From Halovivax sp. (GTDB lineage Archaea > Halobacteriota > Halobacteria > Halobacteriales > Natrialbaceae), in NCBI GenBank assembly GCA_007135505.1, contig SLIS01000007.1, forward strand, positions 1 through 7,159: a stretch of DNA of 7,159 nucleotides. Reading direction: 5' to 3'. The notes below the pieces were generated by a model. The model did not search any database and was not told where the DNA came from. It saw only the letters and a list, made by a program, of their open reading frames with translations. Positions within the stretch are counted from its first letter, which is position 1. Every line of letters begins with the position of its first letter. Both the position numbers and the translations under genes were made by a program. Positions 5,416 to 7,159 of the stretch are shown in pieces.

Positions 5416-7159
5416 ATGTCACCCCCATCCGTCGAGGGCGATATTTACACCGAGACGCTCGGCGTGTTCGCTGACGACGGTGAACCCCTCACGACACCGG
5501 AAGTGGCGACGGCCCTCGAGATGAACCGACGAGCAGTCTACGAGCGGCTCTCGACGCTGGCCGATTCGGGGGAACTCCAGACGAAGAAAGTCGGTTCCGG
5601 TGGGCGGGTCTGGTGGCGACCGGCCGGAGACGACCAGCCGACGCCCGCCACCGAGACGGAACGGACCCGGCACGAACGACTCATCGACGCGATCGGCGAC
5701 CCGGTCTGCGCCGTCGACGAAGACGGGCGGGTCACCCACGTCAACGATCGATTTGCCGAGCAATTCGGGTACGACATGGACGAATCGCTCGGCATGCACG
5801 TCTCGGAGTTCATGGACCCGGACGAACTGCGGGCGGCCGACGAACGCGTCCGCTCGCTCGCGGCGGAGGGGGCGACGGCGTGTACGAAACTGGAGTTCGA
5901 CATCTTCACTAGCGATGACGAGCGAGTTCCCGTCGAGACCCACCTGGTCGTCGAGGGAACCGAAGATGGAACGTTCCAGGGAGCGATCGGCGTCATCCGC
6001 GACTCCCGACAGCGAACGCACTCCGAGAAACAGCTCGAACGCCAGCAAGTACGCCTCGCCGCCCTGAACAACCTCCACACGGTCGTCCGCGAGATTACCG
6101 AGGCAGTGCTCGAGCGGTCGACGCGCGGGGAAATCGAACGGACGGTCTGTGAGCAACTGGCGGGTTCGGCGTCGTACACGGCCGCCTTGATCGTCGAAAT
6201 CGATCCGGAGCACGCCGAGCTCACCCCACGAGTCGAGGTCGGCTTCAGCGGATACGCCGAAACCATCGACGCCTCGATCGATCCCACAGACCCCGCAGGC
6301 CAGGGCCCGGCCGGTCGCGCAGCCAGAACGCGAACAGCGCAGGTTTCCCGCGACGTGTTCTCCGACCCGACGTTCGAGCCCTGGCGGGACGAAGCCAGGG
6401 ACTTCGGCTTTCGCTCCTGTGCGGTGATTCCGATCCTCCACGAAGCGACGATGTACGGGATGATCTGCATCTACACCGAACGACCGGACGCGTTCGCCGA
6501 CGACGAACTCCAGGTGATCACGCAACTCGGCGAGATCGTCGGTCACGCGATCGCCGCTGCGGAACGAAAGCGGGCGATGATGAGCGACGAGGTCGTCGAA
6601 ATCGGCTACCGGGGTCGCCGATTCCTCGAGATGCTCGGCATCGAAGCTGCCTCCGGTGTCGTCGAGTTGAAGCGGGTGGTCCCGGTCGGCGACGGCTCCT
6701 ACCTGCTGTACGGAACGGTCCGCGACGGCGGACTCGATGCCCTGGAACGCCTCGTCGAGACCGACTCGGCCGACCACTACGAGTCCTGTACGGTCCTCTC
6801 GGCCGGCGGCTCTCGAACGCACGTCGAGGTCAAAGTGTCCGAGTCGCCGATCGCGTCGGCCGTCTCCGCCTTCGGCGGCTACATCGACGAAGCACGGCTG
6901 GCCGACGGCGACCTGTTCGTCCAGGTGCACCTCCCGCCGGGGACCGACATCAATCGACTAACCGACGACATTCAGGAGCGGTATCCACGGATGGAGCCGG
7001 TGACACGACGACAAAAGACCCGCCAGAAGCGCACCTCCGAACAGTTCACGACCGTCCTCGAGAGTGAGCTCACGGAGCGACAGCTGGCAGCCCTCGAGGC
7101 CGGGTACTTCTCCGGGTTCTTCGAGTGGCCCCGCGACAGCTCCGGTAAAGAGGTCGCCG
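5416..7159 (+). CDS. Bat-like multi-domain regulator (wHTH-PAS-GAF-Bat-HTH_10), 3' end outside window
   Basis: An open frame of 581 codons from ATG 5416 to the right edge without a stop. It encodes a predicted soluble one-component sensor/transcription factor of the 'bacterio-opsin activator' class. Domains in order: an N-terminal winged helix (about 1-75, with TTPEVATALEMNRRAVYERL and a KKVGSGGRVWWRP wing); a PAS domain (about 86-200, with DPVCAVDEDGRVTHVNDRF and FGYDMDESLG); a short helical linker (SEKQLERQQVRLAALNNL); a GAF domain (about 216-390, with FRSCAVIPI and YGMICIYTERPDAFADDEL); a Bat-associated domain (about 395-545); and the start of the C-terminal HTH_10 with LTERQLAALEAGYFSGFFEWPR from residue 552. 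Its ligand and targets are unknown: PAS/GAF hint at redox, light or small-molecule sensing, but no cofactor residue can be assigned. Haloarchaea have many such paralogues, so the name 'bat' would be misleading. The ATG at 5416 has a TATA-like box about 29 bp upstream; the nearby ATG at 5405 is out of frame. Confidence 0.9.
   Translation, partial: MSPPSVEGDIYTETLGVFADDGEPLTTPEVATALEMNRRAVYERLSTLADSGELQTKKVGSGGRVWWRPAGDDQPTPATETERTRHERLIDAIGDPVCAVDEDGRVTHVNDRFAEQFGYDMDESLGMHVSEFMDPDELRAADERVRSLAAEGATACTKLEFDIFTSDDERVPVETHLVVEGTEDGTFQGAIGVIRDSRQRTHSEKQLERQQVRLAALNNLHTVVREITEAVLERSTRGEIERTVCEQLAGSASYTAALIVEIDPEHAELTPRVEVGFSGYAETIDASIDPTDPAGQGPAGRAARTRTAQVSRDVFSDPTFEPWRDEARDFGFRSCAVIPILHEATMYGMICIYTERPDAFADDELQVITQLGEIVGHAIAAAERKRAMMSDEVVEIGYRGRRFLEMLGIEAASGVVELKRVVPVGDGSYLLYGTVRDGGLDALERLVETDSADHYESCTVLSAGGSRTHVEVKVSESPIASAVSAFGGYIDEARLADGDLFVQVHLPPGTDINRLTDDIQERYPRMEPVTRRQKTRQKRTSEQFTTVLESELTERQLAALEAGYFSGFFEWPRDSSGKEVA

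Noticed and set aside
5419..6930. 503-codon open frame on the minus strand opposite the Bat-like gene
   Set aside because: Its translation shows no recognisable domain and is rich in Arg/Val/Asp as expected from the complement of a GC-rich haloarchaeal gene. The + strand frame has a clear multi-domain protein.
1..7159. tRNA/rRNA genes, CRISPR arrays, insertion sequences, integrase attachment sites
   Set aside because: I looked for clover-leaf-like or CCA-ended segments, regularly spaced repeats, transposase motifs and terminal inverted repeats and saw none. The density of ordinary housekeeping genes argues against an accessory island.

Overview
The window looks like a stretch of chromosome from a halophilic archaeon (class Halobacteria). 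The reasons are high GC with strong G/C preference at third codon positions, very Asp/Glu-rich proteins, an archaeal-type class I release factor (aRF1), a Bat-type 'bacterio-opsin activator' regulator, a small haloarchaeal winged-helix protein, and TATA-like boxes about 25-28 bp ahead of start codons with no Shine-Dalgarno sequence (leaderless style). I recognised families by eye from motifs and ran no database search.

Layout, left to right. (1) 2-685, +: the C-terminal part of a PLP-dependent enzyme of the threonine synthase family, cut by the left edge. (2) 771-2540, +: argS, arginyl-tRNA synthetase, with its own TATA-like box and apparently leaderless. (3) A 145-bp convergent gap, 2541-2685. 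(4) 2686-3063, -: a 125-aa winged-helix protein resembling the haloarchaeal DUF7344 family. (5) 3134-3934, -: a MinD/ParA-type ATPase, 70 bp upstream of gene 4 and on the same strand, so the two are probably one transcription unit. (6) A 151-bp divergent promoter region, 3935-4085, with several short repeats. (7) 4086-5345, +: prf1, the archaeal peptide chain release factor aRF1. (8) 5416-7159, +: a long Bat-like regulator (N-terminal winged helix, PAS, GAF, Bat-associated domain, start of HTH_10), cut by the right edge.

How the genes fit together: argS and prf1 are translation housekeeping genes, charging tRNA-Arg and terminating protein synthesis. The MinD-like ATPase with its downstream DNA-binding-like partner is the least explained part and the best candidate for an under-described system: a spatial-organisation ATPase without a visible membrane-targeting helix, paired with a small winged-helix protein. 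The divergent minD/prf1 intergenic region carries repeated TGGCAC-type elements spaced by whole helical turns. A perfect 14-bp palindrome sits directly against the presumed TATA box of the Bat-like gene. No RNA genes, insertion sequences, CRISPR arrays or attachment sites were seen. No stretch longer than 300 bases lacks a gene.
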